From: Lysobacter alkalisoli
GTDB lineage: Bacteria > Pseudomonadota > Gammaproteobacteria > Xanthomonadales > Xanthomonadaceae
NCBI RefSeq assembly: GCF_006547045.1
Contig: NZ_CP041242.1
Span: forward strand, 2,924,001 to 2,988,000
DNA length: 64,000 bases
Direction of reading: 5' to 3'
The notes under the pieces were generated by a model. It had not been told where the DNA came from, searched no databases, and saw only the letters and a list, made by a program, of their open reading frames with translations. The position numbers and the translations under genes are program-made. This document shows, in pieces, positions 1-7,531 of the stretch; position 1 is the stretch's first letter; each line of letters starts with the position of its first letter.

Positions 1-1604
1 CCATCAACCACGACGAGTGGGCGATCGGCATGCACGCGGCAAACCACCCTATGACCCGGCACTACCAGGAGGACATCTGGCACGCCGACCCGGTCGCCGA
101 GGTCGCCGGTCGCCCGGTTGGCTGGCTGCACGCCTCACCGGACTGCACGCACTTCAGCCAGGCGAAGGGCGGCCAGCCTCGCAGCCGGTCGACGCGCTCG
201 CTGTCATGGGTGGTGGTCAAGTGGGCGGGCAAACTGTCCAAGGACGGTCGCGCCCCGCGCGTCATCAGCCTGGAGAACGTCGAGCAGATCCTGAAATGGG
301 GGCCGCTGGTCGCCAAGCGCGACAAGACCACCGGCCGCGTGCTGCGCCTCGACGGCACCGTGGCTGCTCCCGGCGAACGCGTGCCCGTCGACCAGCAGTA
401 CCTGATCCCAGATCCGCGCCACGCCGGCCGCACCTGGCGACACTTCGTCGCAGCCCTGCAGGGCCTGGGCTACACAGTGGAGTGGCGCAGGCTGCGCGCC
501 TGCGACTACGGCGCCGGCACAAGCCGCACTCGGCTGTTCCTGGCCGCGCGCCGCGACGGTGAACCGATCCGCTGGCCAGAGCCGTCGCACGGCCCCGACC
601 ATACGCACCCCTACGTCACCGCCGCCGATTGCATCGACTGGTCCATCCCGTGCCCGTCGATCTTCACCCGCAAGAAGCCCCTGGCCGAAGCCACCTGCAG
701 GCGCATCGCCAAGGGCATCCAGCGGTTCGTGCTGGATGCCGAAACGCCTTTCATCTGCAACCTCACCCACGGCGTGAGGCTGGAAAGCGCCGATGAGCCG
801 ATGAGGACGATCACCGGCGCAAACCGCGGCGAGAAAGCGCTGGTAATGCCGACGCTGGTACAGACCGGGTACGGCGAGCGCGCTGGTCAGCAACCTCGCG
901 CCATGGACATCGAGGCACCGCTCGGCACCATCGTCGGCGGTGGATGCAAACACGCGGTGGCCGCCGCCCACCTGGTCAAGTTCCGCGGAGATAGCCACGG
1001 CACGCCCGCGACGGACCCAGTGCCGACCATCACCTCGGGTGCAGGCGCAGCCCGCCCCGCCGGGGCCGCGCATGCGCTGGGAATCTGTACCGCGTTCCTA
1101 GAACAAGCGGCCGGTGGCCCGAACAGCAACCCGTCGCGAAACCGCGGCGCCGATGAGCCGGTGTCCACAATCTCCACGTCCGGCAGCCAGCAGCGGTTGG
1201 TGACGGCTGACCTACAGCAGCTGAACCCCGAGCATGAAGCTGGCGCCCTGCGCGTTGCTGCATTCCTCATGCGCTACCACAGCACCGGCGGCCAGTGGGC
1301 CGACCTCGACAAGCCGCTGACTTCGGTCACCACCCGCGACCGCCTTGCGCTGGTGACTGTGTGGCTGCGCGGCACGCCCTACGTGATCGTCGACATCGGC
1401 CTGCGCATGCTCACCCCGCCCGAACTGTACCGTGCGCAGGGCTTCCCAGCCGACTACATCATCGATCGCACCGCCGACGGCCGCCCGATCACGAAGACCG
1501 CGCAGGTCCGCATGGTCGGCAACAGCGTAAGCCCGCCTCCCCTGTGCGCGATCGCACGCGCCAATCTCGACCCGGCCACGGTGCCGCTGGCGGTGGCTGC
1601 ATGA
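1..1604 (+). CDS. Phage-type DNA (cytosine-5-)methyltransferase, 5'-truncated by window edge
   Basis: Adds a methyl group to cytosine C5 in DNA. The reading frame is already open at the window's first bases, so the N-terminus and the SAM-binding motif I lie outside. Numbered from the first ATG at 30, motif IV appears as SPDCTHFS near residue 38 (PC replaced by PDC), motif VI as ENVEQI near 83, motif VIII as SRTRLFLAARRDG near 165-177, and motifs IX/X at the C-terminus (RMLTPPELYRAQGFP, then GNSVSPPP). Between VIII and IX, about residues 255-430, is a variable target-recognition region built of degenerate repeats with the core P-x-x-TI. The stop overlaps the next start as ATGA. No restriction endonuclease is visible, so an orphan phage or element self-modification enzyme is the best reading. 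The family call is solid; the target sequence is unknown. Confidence 0.88.
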   Translation, partial: INHDEWAIGMHAANHPMTRHYQEDIWHADPVAEVAGRPVGWLHASPDCTHFSQAKGGQPRSRSTRSLSWVVVKWAGKLSKDGRAPRVISLENVEQILKWGPLVAKRDKTTGRVLRLDGTVAAPGERVPVDQQYLIPDPRHAGRTWRHFVAALQGLGYTVEWRRLRACDYGAGTSRTRLFLAARRDGEPIRWPEPSHGPDHTHPYVTAADCIDWSIPCPSIFTRKKPLAEATCRRIAKGIQRFVLDAETPFICNLTHGVRLESADEPMRTITGANRGEKALVMPTLVQTGYGERAGQQPRAMDIEAPLGTIVGGGCKHAVAAAHLVKFRGDSHGTPATDPVPTITSGAGAARPAGAAHALGICTAFLEQAAGGPNSNPSRNRGADEPVSTISTSGSQQRLVTADLQQLNPEHEAGALRVAAFLMRYHSTGGQWADLDKPLTSVTTRDRLALVTVWLRGTPYVIVDIGLRMLTPPELYRAQGFPADYIIDRTADGRPITKTAQVRMVGNSVSPPPLCAIARANLDPATVPLAVAA

Positions 1605-1795
1605 GCCGCCGCACCCGCAAGCACCCCGAGAAGGGCGTCATCCGCGACCAGGTGTGCGACCTCAACGACAGCGAGCTCAGCTCCCTGATCCGTGACCTGC
1701 GCTTCTCCACCCGGCTCGACCAGGCCGCGCTGGCCGAAGCCGAGCGCGAACAACGGCGCCGCAAGCGCCGGAAGGCAGCCTCGACACCGGCATGA
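1601..1795 (+). CDS. Small basic protein of the integrative element, unknown function
   Basis: A 64-residue protein, MSRRTRKHPEKGVIRDQ..., rich in Arg and Lys at both ends with a helical acidic/basic middle (LDQAALAEAEREQRRRKRRK). Its ATG lies inside the stop region of the methyltransferase (ATGA) and its own stop overlaps the next start at 1792, so it is translationally coupled on both sides. No family is recognised. The basic ends suggest nucleic-acid contact, but this is inference. Support comes from operon position and coupling rather than homology. Confidence 0.6.
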   Translation: MSRRTRKHPEKGVIRDQVCDLNDSELSSLIRDLRFSTRLDQAALAEAEREQRRRKRRKAASTPA

Positions 1796-2010
1796 TCGGC
1801 CCCGTCCTCCAATTCCAGGACCTGCAGGAGTTGTGCAAGCCCGGCGAGCACCCGCGCCTGGCCACCGTGGAGGCGTGGGCGCGCAAGATTGGCTTGCGGT
1901 ATACCTATGACGGCCGCGGCGGCATCGTGACCACCGTGGATGCCCTGAACGCCGCCATCGGCCTGCCGGCGGCCAACGACGGCGACGCCTACCCGCCCGA
2001 CCTGGTGTAA
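1792..2010 (+). CDS. DUF4224-like small protein upstream of the integrase
   Basis: A 72-residue protein with the pattern of the DUF4224 family: LQFQDLQELCKPGEHPRL, then a WARKIGLRYTYDGRGG segment and a short C-terminal helix. Proteins of this family commonly sit directly before phage or island tyrosine integrases and resemble small winged-helix or excisionase-like proteins. Here it starts at an ATGA overlap with the preceding ORF and ends 5 nt before the integrase start, so it is very probably co-translated with it. A role in recombination directionality is plausible from position only; no experimental function is known to me. Confidence 0.7.
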   Translation: MIGPVLQFQDLQELCKPGEHPRLATVEAWARKIGLRYTYDGRGGIVTTVDALNAAIGLPAANDGDAYPPDLV

Positions 2011-2015
2011 CCGCC

Positions 2016-3146
2016 ATGGCTCCCAAACCACGCAAGCAACAACCCAACATGCCGCGCCATATAGGCGTGGCCAAGCTCCCCAAGGGTGTCTATTGGGATG
2101 CATCCGGCCGCGGCCGCTGGTACATGTTCGACACCGTGGATGGCCGCAAGCGCCGCCGCACCGTCGCCGGGCCTACCGCCACCCTCGCGGATCTACACGC
2201 GATCGCCGAGCAGTCCGTCAACCAGGGCACGGTCGAGTGGCTGTGCGAGCAGTTCGAAGCCACCGCCAAGTTCAGGGCGCGCCCCAAGTCCACCCGCAAC
2301 GACTACATCTACAGCCGCAAGCTGCTGTGCAACTACCGCACCAACGCCGGCAGCACCATCGGCAAGTCGCTGGCCAACAAGCTGCGCAACACCCACCTGC
2401 AGCGGATGATCGACAAGCTCGAGGGCGAGGGCACCCCAACCAAGGCCAACAAGCTGCTGCGCTACTCCCGCATGCTGTTCCGCTGGGCACTCAACCGCGG
2501 CCTGGTCACCCACAACCCGGCCGTCGGGCTGGAGGCCGCCACCGAGCGCCCCAGGCAACGCTACCCGAGCACCGAGACATACACCGCCCTGCTGCGCTTC
2601 GTGCAGTCCGGCGCCGCGTTGCGCGGACGTGCTGCAGGTTCCCTCCCGCCCTACCTTCCGTGGGCCATGGAAATCGGCTACCTGTGCCGGCTGCGTGGCA
2701 TCGAGACCATCACCCTCACCGAGGCCCACGCCACCGACGACGGCCTGCGCACCAACCGCAGAAAGGGCAGCCGCGACAACATCGTCCAGTGGACCCCGCG
2801 CCTGCGCGCCGCCTGGGACGCCGCCGTCGCCCACCGCCGCGCCGTGTTCGACCGCCGCAAACGCCCCGAGCTGCTGCGCCCGCAGGATCGCACCGTCTTC
2901 GTCGGCGAGAACGGCGAGCCGCTGGCCAAGTCCAGCCTCGACAGCGCCTGGCAGCGCATGATCCAGAAGGCCATGAAGGCCGGCGTGATCACCGAGGAAA
3001 CCCGGTTCAGCCTGCACGACCTCAAGCGCAAGGGCGGCACTGACACCGTCGGCACCCGCGCAGAGAAACAGGACGCCCTGGGCGTCAGCGAAGCGATGAT
3101 GAAGGTCTACGACAAGTCGGTGCCGACGACGAAGCCGTCGGCTTGA
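2016..3146 (+). CDS. Phage/island tyrosine-type site-specific integrase
   Basis: A 376-residue tyrosine recombinase that would integrate and excise the element. The N-terminal part (residues about 1-70) is a basic arm-binding region, 75-170 is a core-binding SAM-like domain, and the catalytic domain follows. The first catalytic Arg lies in LCRLRGIE (about residue 228), the HxxR box is the HxxK variant HDLKRKGG (about residue 334), and the nucleophile Tyr is in MKVYDKS near residue 365. The HDLKxKG form is common in one subgroup of phage integrases, so the enzyme is probably active. It lies about 1.1 kb from the 3' end of tRNA-Lys, its likely target. Four small ORFs separate it from the tRNA, which is farther than usual. 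Confidence 0.93.
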   Translation: MAPKPRKQQPNMPRHIGVAKLPKGVYWDASGRGRWYMFDTVDGRKRRRTVAGPTATLADLHAIAEQSVNQGTVEWLCEQFEATAKFRARPKSTRNDYIYSRKLLCNYRTNAGSTIGKSLANKLRNTHLQRMIDKLEGEGTPTKANKLLRYSRMLFRWALNRGLVTHNPAVGLEAATERPRQRYPSTETYTALLRFVQSGAALRGRAAGSLPPYLPWAMEIGYLCRLRGIETITLTEAHATDDGLRTNRRKGSRDNIVQWTPRLRAAWDAAVAHRRAVFDRRKRPELLRPQDRTVFVGENGEPLAKSSLDSAWQRMIQKAMKAGVITEETRFSLHDLKRKGGTDTVGTRAEKQDALGVSEAMMKVYDKSVPTTKPSA

Positions 3147-3172
3147 CACAAGGGAAACCACCGGATACTGAA

Positions 3173-3274
3173 ATGACCAGAGACGATATTCACAAGCGAC
3201 TGATCGGTCGCACGATCACTGCCGTCAACTTCAACTGGCGCCAGCAGCAACTGTTCACCGCCCAGGAGGCATGA
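3173..3274 (+). CDS. Possible 33-residue element protein
   Basis: A short ORF, MTRDDIHKRLIGRTITAVNF..., starts 26 nt after the integrase stop and ends at an ATGA overlap with an in-frame ATG of the next small gene. Its upstream region shows only a weak purine run (AAGGGA about 15 nt before the ATG). It begins with the residues MTRDDIH, recalling MTRDDHL at the start of the fourth small gene at 3719, which may mean shared ancestry or chance. No family is recognised. It is listed because it fills an otherwise empty gap in a tightly packed cassette and keeps the coupling pattern of its neighbours. Confidence 0.4.
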   Translation: MTRDDIHKRLIGRTITAVNFNWRQQQLFTAQEA

Positions 3275-3279
3275 TCACC

Positions 3280-3483
3280 ATGCAGTTCAAGGTAGGCTCC
3301 AAAATCAGGTGGATGAACCGGCGGCACCACGTGATCGGCTTCGCCCAGGATGGTGACCACGATCTGCTCGTAACGAAGTACTGGGCAGGTTCTCGCCTCC
3401 AGCGCTGGGAATACGCGGTGGTCCCTGTCTGGCTATACCGGGAGATGATGACGCGCACGCCGCCGCAGGAGATCAAGCCATGA
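3280..3483 (+). CDS. Small element protein, unknown function
   Basis: A protein of 67 residues from the ATG at 3280. An in-frame ATG at 3271 exists, but the strong AGGAGG at 3264-3269 would be only 1 nt from it and 10 nt from 3280, so 3280 is preferred. The sequence MQFKVGSKIRWMNRRHHVIGF looks like a small beta-rich fold: alternating hydrophobics with KVGSKIRW and a later LLVTKYW and YAVVPVWLY. No family is recognised with confidence. The stop overlaps the next ATG, so it is coupled to the following gene. Small accessory proteins of this kind are typical between an integrase and its attachment site. Confidence 0.55.
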   Translation: MQFKVGSKIRWMNRRHHVIGFAQDGDHDLLVTKYWAGSRLQRWEYAVVPVWLYREMMTRTPPQEIKP

Positions 3484-3722
3484 GCCAGTGGGGAGAAGCC
3501 CGCACCATTGACGGCATTACGATGGTGCCCCGCATCAGGACCGACACGTGGGAACCAGCCTCGCCGGCGCACGTGATCGAGTCCATCCACCTCGTGGACC
3601 GCGACCCTCTGGAGTGCAGCCTGCACATACAGGCTATCCTGGTCGACGTCGAGCGGCGGTACGTCGATCGCATGTACATCGAGTGGCTGAACATCCCCCT
3701 GCAGCTGGAGCCCGCACGATGA
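3480..3722 (+). CDS. Small element protein, unknown function
   Basis: An 80-residue acidic protein, MSQWGEARTIDGITMVPRI..., with alternating hydrophobic strands (AHVIESIHLV, ECSLHIQAILVDV, DRMYIEWLNIPL). Start and stop are both in ATGA overlaps with its neighbours, which makes translational coupling of the three small genes at 3280-4090 likely. I do not recognise a family. It contains no membrane segment or signal peptide. Its codon use and GC content look similar to the rest of the element. Confidence 0.55.
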   Translation: MSQWGEARTIDGITMVPRIRTDTWEPASPAHVIESIHLVDRDPLECSLHIQAILVDVERRYVDRMYIEWLNIPLQLEPAR

Positions 3723-4090
3723 CCAGGGATGACCACCTGTACTGGACTGCCGACCTCGAAGGAACGGAGGTCGAGCGGCTGGCCCTCAATCTCGCCGGTA
3801 TTGAGCCCGCTCTGGACACGATTCTTGAAGCGGTGGGGACGCTGGTAGACCAAGAGGTTGGCAAGGCTCTACATCACTACCTGACGCACGCGCTCGCGTC
3901 TGAGCATGCCCCAGGGCAGATCCGATGGACGCTGGACCCCTCGATCGACTGGACCGAGGAGCAGTTCCCGCCACGCACGGTGATCGACCTTACCGAGATC
4001 GCCAAGCAGGTGGCGGCCACCGGCAACCCTGACTACCAGGAGCGTTGGTGTAAGGCGCTTGAAGCCGCTGCCAAGGTCTGTCGCGGGTGA
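3719..4090 (+). CDS. Hypothetical acidic element protein
   Basis: A 123-residue protein from the ATG at 3719, chosen because it overlaps the preceding stop (ATGA). A longer frame runs upstream to 3548 but would cover most of the previous gene. The sequence is rich in acidic residues and mostly helical (EVERLALNLAGIEPALDTIL, LVDQEVGKALHHYL, WCKALEAAAKVC), with two late cysteines. No family is recognised. It is the last gene of the element before the tRNA-Lys attachment region, 138 nt away, a place where integrative elements often keep small accessory genes. Confidence 0.6.
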   Translation: MTRDDHLYWTADLEGTEVERLALNLAGIEPALDTILEAVGTLVDQEVGKALHHYLTHALASEHAPGQIRWTLDPSIDWTEEQFPPRTVIDLTEIAKQVAATGNPDYQERWCKALEAAAKVCRG

Positions 4091-4143
4091 TGTTGCTGGC
4101 ATGCGCGGCGCTGGAGCGGGCGGCCGATCCAGTCGAGTGAAGC

Positions 4144-4212
4144 CGTGGAACATCCCACGGAATTACGGAGGCAATTACGGAGGCGCCGTTTTTTAGGGTT
4201 CCGACAGCGCCT
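4144..4212 (+). repeat. Tandem 12-bp repeat and inverted repeats near the predicted att site
   Basis: Two perfect head-to-tail copies of AATTACGGAGGC lie at 4161-4172 and 4173-4184. Just before them is a 6-bp stem, CCGTGG (4144-4149) with CCACGG (4156-4161). After them AGGCGC (4181-4186) pairs with GCGCCT (4207-4212) around a T-rich loop. Short direct repeats beside an attachment site are typical of integrase arm-binding sites, so this is a candidate arm-type region of attR. The assignment is inference; the repeats themselves are seen directly. Confidence 0.5.
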
Positions 4213-4228
4213 AAGTTGTTGATGTGAT

Positions 4229-4304
4229 TGGTGGGTCGTGTTGGATTCGAACCAACGACCAGCGGATTAAAAGTCCGATGCTCTACCGACTGAGCTAACG
4301 ACCC
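4229..4304 (-). tRNA. tRNA-Lys (UUU anticodon), CCA encoded; probable integration site
   Basis: A 76-nt cloverleaf on the minus strand, starting GGGTCGTTAGCTCAG and ending with encoded CCA at 4231-4229. The acceptor stem GGGTCGT pairs with ACGACCC, the D-arm holds AGCTCAGTCGGTAGAGC, the anticodon loop is CTTTTAA, and the T-arm contains GGTTCGAATCC. It decodes AAA/AAG. The 3' end faces the integrase-bearing element, the normal geometry for an integrase that recombines into the T-arm and 3' end while keeping the tRNA intact. The other att copy would lie outside the window. Confidence 0.96.
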
Positions 4305-4447
4305 ATGGACTGCCTGCAGCACGCTGCGGGAACTTTCCGGTTGCCGTCACGGGGACGACCAGGCCCGGCCTTGCGCCGGGGGCGTGCATTCTAGCGCATC
4401 CCCAGCCCGGGATGCAGGTCGGGAACAGGCAATTTCCGCCAGGCCGT

Positions 4448-5158
4448 TCAGCGATAGCGGGTGGTGTCGACCGCGCCGGCGGCGGCGAAACCTTCCGCGC
4501 GCAGGCGACAGGCGTCGCAGTGGCCACAGGCCAGCCCTTCGGCATCGGCCTGGTAGCAGGACACGGTCTGCGAGAAGTCCACGCCCAGGCGCAGGCCCTC
4601 GCGGACGATGTCGGCCTTGCTCATGTGCTGCAGCGGCGCGTGCACGCGGATGCCGGCGCCTTCGACGCCGGCCCGGGTCGCCAGGTTGGCCAGCGCCTGG
4701 AAGGCGGCCACGAATTCGGGCCTGCAATCGGGATAGCCCGAGTAGTCGACCGCATTGACACCACAAAAGATGTCGGCCGAGCCAAGCACCTCGGCCCAGC
4801 CGAGCGCCAGCGACAACATGATGGTGTTGCGCGCCGGCACGTAGGTGACCGGAATCAGGTCCTTGTAGGCCGGATCGTTGAGCGCCGCCTCGCCGACGGG
4901 GTGGCCGTCGGCATCGGTCGGCACGTCGATGTCGTCGGTCAGGGCCGAACCGCCGATGCTGCGCAGGTCGACATCGACGGTCTTGTGCGCGGCTGCGCCA
5001 AGGCTGCGCGCGACCCGTCCGGCGGCATCCAGCTCGGAGGTGTGGCGCTGGCCATAGCGCACGCTCAGCGCATGCACGGCATAGCCCTGTTCGCGGGCGA
5101 GCGCGATGACGACGGCGGAGTCCATGCCTCCGGAAACGAGGACGACGGCTTTTTTCAT
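4448..5158 (-). CDS. queC: 7-cyano-7-deazaguanine synthase QueC
   Basis: Converts 7-carboxy-7-deazaguanine to preQ0 using ATP and ammonia, in the queuosine tRNA-modification pathway (cytosolic). The 236-residue length is normal. The N-terminal PP-loop motif SGGMDS is at residues 9-14, and the C-terminal zinc site is visible as a Cys in [10 protein letters not shown] followed by ACGHCDAC. It lies 90 nt downstream of queE on the same strand, so the two consecutive pathway enzymes are probably co-transcribed. The spacer holds a short hairpin (ATCCCGG/CCGGGAT, within 5222-5241). The order queE-queC after the tol genes is common in xanthomonads. Confidence 0.97.
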   Translation of the reverse strand: MKKAVVLVSGGMDSAVVIALAREQGYAVHALSVRYGQRHTSELDAAGRVARSLGAAAHKTVDVDLRSIGGSALTDDIDVPTDADGHPVGEAALNDPAYKDLIPVTYVPARNTIMLSLALGWAEVLGSADIFCGVNAVDYSGYPDCRPEFVAAFQALANLATRAGVEGAGIRVHAPLQHMSKADIVREGLRLGVDFSQTVSCYQADAEGLACGHCDACRLRAEGFAAAGAVDTTRYR

Positions 5159-5248
5159 GAATGGTGGATTGGTAATTCGGGATTGCTGATTCGGGAAAAG
5201 CGTACCTGCTTTTGCTCGTCATCCCGGCTTTGCCCGGGATAACGGCTT

Positions 5249-5926
5249 CTATCTGCCCGGCTCGTCATTCCACAGGATCTTGTGCAGTTGCAGCTGGAAG
5301 CGCACCGGCAGGCGGTCGGCGACGATCCAGTCGGCCAGCGCGGACGGGGCGACCTCGGTGAAGCTGGGCGAGAACAATACATCGCAGGTGTCGGCCAGAC
5401 GGTGTTCGGCGACCACGCCCTTCGCCCACTCGTAATCCTCGCGCGAGCAGATCACGAACTTGACCTGATCGTGCGCGGTCAGCAGCGGCAGGTTGGACCA
5501 CAGGTTGCGATGCGATTCGGCCGAGCCCGGAGTCTTGATGTCGAGCACCCGCGAGACCCGCGCGTCGACCGCGCCGATGTCGATCGCACCGGAGGTTTCC
5601 AGCGAGACCTCGTAGCCCGCATCGCACAGCCGCTCAAGCAGGCCGATGCAGCGCTTCTGCGCCAGCGGTTCGCCGCCCGTCACGCAGACGTGGCGCGCGC
5701 CATGACGGGCGACCTCGGCCAGGATGGCGTCGATCGTCCACCACTCGCCGCCGTGGAAGGCGTAGGCGGTGTCGCAGTACTGGCAGCGCAGCGGGCAGCC
5801 GGTCAGGCGCACGAACACGGTCGGCCAGCCGATGCTGCGCGACTCGCCCTGCAGCGAAAGGAAGACCTCGGTGATGCGCAGCCGGTCCGGCGACGCGGCG
5901 GCCGCATCGGCGGTGATGGCGTTCAT
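5249..5926 (-). CDS. queE: 7-carboxy-7-deazaguanine synthase QueE (radical SAM)
   Basis: A radical SAM enzyme that rearranges 6-carboxy-tetrahydropterin to 7-carboxy-7-deazaguanine in queuosine synthesis. The iron-sulfur cluster motif is CPLRCQYC (CxxxCxxC) near residues 44-51, preceded by the typical SLQGES and GWPTVFVRLTG. VTGGEPL follows at about residue 83. The length of 225 residues is normal. It is followed by queC and preceded, after a 71-nt gap, by cpoB, so it may be transcribed from the tol-pal operon or from its own promoter. The ATG start is preceded by poor purine signals. Confidence 0.96.
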   Translation of the reverse strand: MNAITADAAAASPDRLRITEVFLSLQGESRSIGWPTVFVRLTGCPLRCQYCDTAYAFHGGEWWTIDAILAEVARHGARHVCVTGGEPLAQKRCIGLLERLCDAGYEVSLETSGAIDIGAVDARVSRVLDIKTPGSAESHRNLWSNLPLLTAHDQVKFVICSREDYEWAKGVVAEHRLADTCDVLFSPSFTEVAPSALADWIVADRLPVRFQLQLHKILWNDEPGR

Positions 5927-5997
5927 GCGGGGATTTTAACGGACAGCGGGCGGAAGACGCCGGCAGTCAACGAAATGGGCTCGACGGGAGGCGCGGT

Positions 5998-6819
5998 TCA
6001 GCGGAACCGGTTGAGCTGGATCGCACTGAGACGATCGGCGGCGGTACGGGCCGCATCGGAGCCGGGGTAACGCTCGCTCACCGTCGACAGGGTCTTCTCG
6101 GCCTCGTCGACGCGCTCCATACCGTACTGGGACAGGCCCAGCTTGAGCAGCGCACCGGGAGCCTTGTCGTGGGTCGGGTAGCGGTCCAGCAGGGCCTGGA
6201 ACTGCGTCATCGCCATCGGGTAGTTCTGGGTGACGTAGTAGCTCTCGCCCAGCCAGTAGAGGGCGTTGGGCGCATAGCTTCCGTCGGGGTGCTGCTGCAG
6301 AAAGGCCTGGAACAGACTGGTCGATTCGGCGTACTCGCCAGCCCGGAGGGCACTGAAGGCCGTGTCGTAGGCACCGCGCTCGTCGGCGCTCTGGGCGATC
6401 GCTCCCTTGTCGCCATATACCGTGGGCGGGCGGTCCTGGACCGCCGCGCGGGGCGGCGGCGTGACCGGAACGGCGGCGGACTCGTCCGATATCGCGGGAT
6501 CGACAGTGTCCCCGCCTTCGAGACGGTTCAGGCGGCCATCGAGATCCAGGTACTGCGCACGACCGCTGTCCTGTTGCTGCTTGAGCTGATGGCTGAGCTC
6601 CTCTACCTGGGAGCGCAGTGCCTGCACCTCGGCCTTGAGCTGGTTGATCTGGTTGAGCAGGTCGACCTGGGCCTGATTGTCGGCGGATCTCTGTTCGAGC
6701 ACGGCGATACGGTCGGCCAGGCTCATGCGCTGCGCGGCCGCCGGTGCGGCGGCCACGAGGGCCGCCGCGAGTACGGAACATGCGAGCAGTTGGCGCATCG
6801 GCATGATCAGCTTCGGCAT
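5998..6819 (-). CDS. cpoB: Tol-Pal accessory protein CpoB (YbgF)
   Basis: A periplasmic protein that links peptidoglycan synthesis with outer-membrane constriction at the division site, working with TolA. From the ATG at 6819 it is 273 residues. An open frame runs upstream to 6885 but overlaps pal and lacks a signal peptide, whereas 6819 gives MPKLIMPMRQLLACSVLAAALV with an AAAQ cleavage site. A coiled-coil trimerisation region follows (about residues 30-85, heptads with LNQINQLKAEVQALR), then a Pro-rich linker and C-terminal TPR repeats (from about 150: YDTAFSALRAGEYAES and further units). It starts 17 nt after the pal stop, as in the standard tol-pal operon. Confidence 0.93.
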   Translation of the reverse strand: MPKLIMPMRQLLACSVLAAALVAAAPAAAQRMSLADRIAVLEQRSADNQAQVDLLNQINQLKAEVQALRSQVEELSHQLKQQQDSGRAQYLDLDGRLNRLEGGDTVDPAISDESAAVPVTPPPRAAVQDRPPTVYGDKGAIAQSADERGAYDTAFSALRAGEYAESTSLFQAFLQQHPDGSYAPNALYWLGESYYVTQNYPMAMTQFQALLDRYPTHDKAPGALLKLGLSQYGMERVDEAEKTLSTVSERYPGSDAARTAADRLSAIQLNRFR

Positions 6820-6836
6820 GGTCTTGCCAACCGGCC

Positions 6837-7361
6837 TCAGCGGGCGGTGTAGACGATCTCGACGCGACGGTTGCGAGCCCAGCAATCTTCGTTGGACTCG
6901 GTGCAGACCGGGCGCTCTTCGCCGTAGCTGACCACGGTCTGCTGGCCGCCGGAGCCGCCGTTGGCCTGGATCGCGGAAGACACCGAGTTGCCGCGGCGCT
7001 CACCGAGGCCCTGGTTGTAGGCGCGGCTGCCGCGCTCGTCGGCGTTGCCTTCCAGGGTCATGCGCGAGGTCGGACGGTCACGCAGGTACTTGGCGTGGCA
7101 GGCGACGATGGCCTGGAACTCCGGACGCAGGTTGTCCTGGTCGAAGTCGAAGTAGACCACGCGCTGACGCAGGCAGGCGTCGGTATCGAGATCCTCGGGA
7201 CCGTAGGCACCCGGAGCAGTCGGGGTGGTGGTCGTCTGCGTGCTCGGGGTGGTGTCGGTCGGAATCTCTTCCTTGACCTTCTTCGAGCAGGCCACAACGG
7301 CCGTGCACAGGACTGCGGCGAGTGCGATCTTGCCAATGGTGGCCGGGGTGATGCTGTTCAT
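6837..7361 (-). CDS. pal: Peptidoglycan-associated lipoprotein Pal
   Basis: An outer-membrane lipoprotein that binds peptidoglycan and, through TolB and TolA, couples outer-membrane invagination to cell division. It is 174 residues, with a lipoprotein signal ending in AVVAC (lipidated Cys at residue 25), a Thr/Pro-rich linker with a run of Thr, and an OmpA-like domain from about residue 65. The peptidoglycan-binding pattern is VYFDFDQ...TLEGNADERGSRAYNQGLGERR, ending NRRVEIVY. The sequence has additional cysteines (CLRQR, ACHAKY, VCTESNEDCW) that could form disulfides. A 170-nt gap separates it from tolB and may hold a separate promoter; no further gene is visible there. Confidence 0.97.
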   Translation of the reverse strand: MNSITPATIGKIALAAVLCTAVVACSKKVKEEIPTDTTPSTQTTTTPTAPGAYGPEDLDTDACLRQRVVYFDFDQDNLRPEFQAIVACHAKYLRDRPTSRMTLEGNADERGSRAYNQGLGERRGNSVSSAIQANGGSGGQQTVVSYGEERPVCTESNEDCWARNRRVEIVYTAR

Positions 7362-7531
7362 GGTTGTTCCTCGTCGTTGCGTGGGACAGATTGTTGATGT
7401 TGGACTGCAGTTGGAACTTTGCGATTGAAACTGAACAGGTCAATCAAAGCTTGGACAAGATATCCGAAGGGCCGCGTGCTGCGAAGTGGATCCTTCCGGG
7501 GACTTCGCCCCGGCCGGACCACACTGGCAGG

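Noticed and set aside
1-3146. Restriction-modification system
   Set aside because: Only the methyltransferase is visible; neighbouring small ORFs do not resemble endonucleases. A nuclease could lie left of the window but cannot be claimed.
4181-4212. Rho-independent terminator for the element's last gene
   Set aside because: The AGGCGC/GCGCCT stem encloses the T-run in its loop instead of being followed by it, so it does not have terminator form.
7362-7531. A small gene between pal and tolB
   Set aside because: No frame has a credible start with ribosome binding site or recognisable sequence; it is kept as a spacer.
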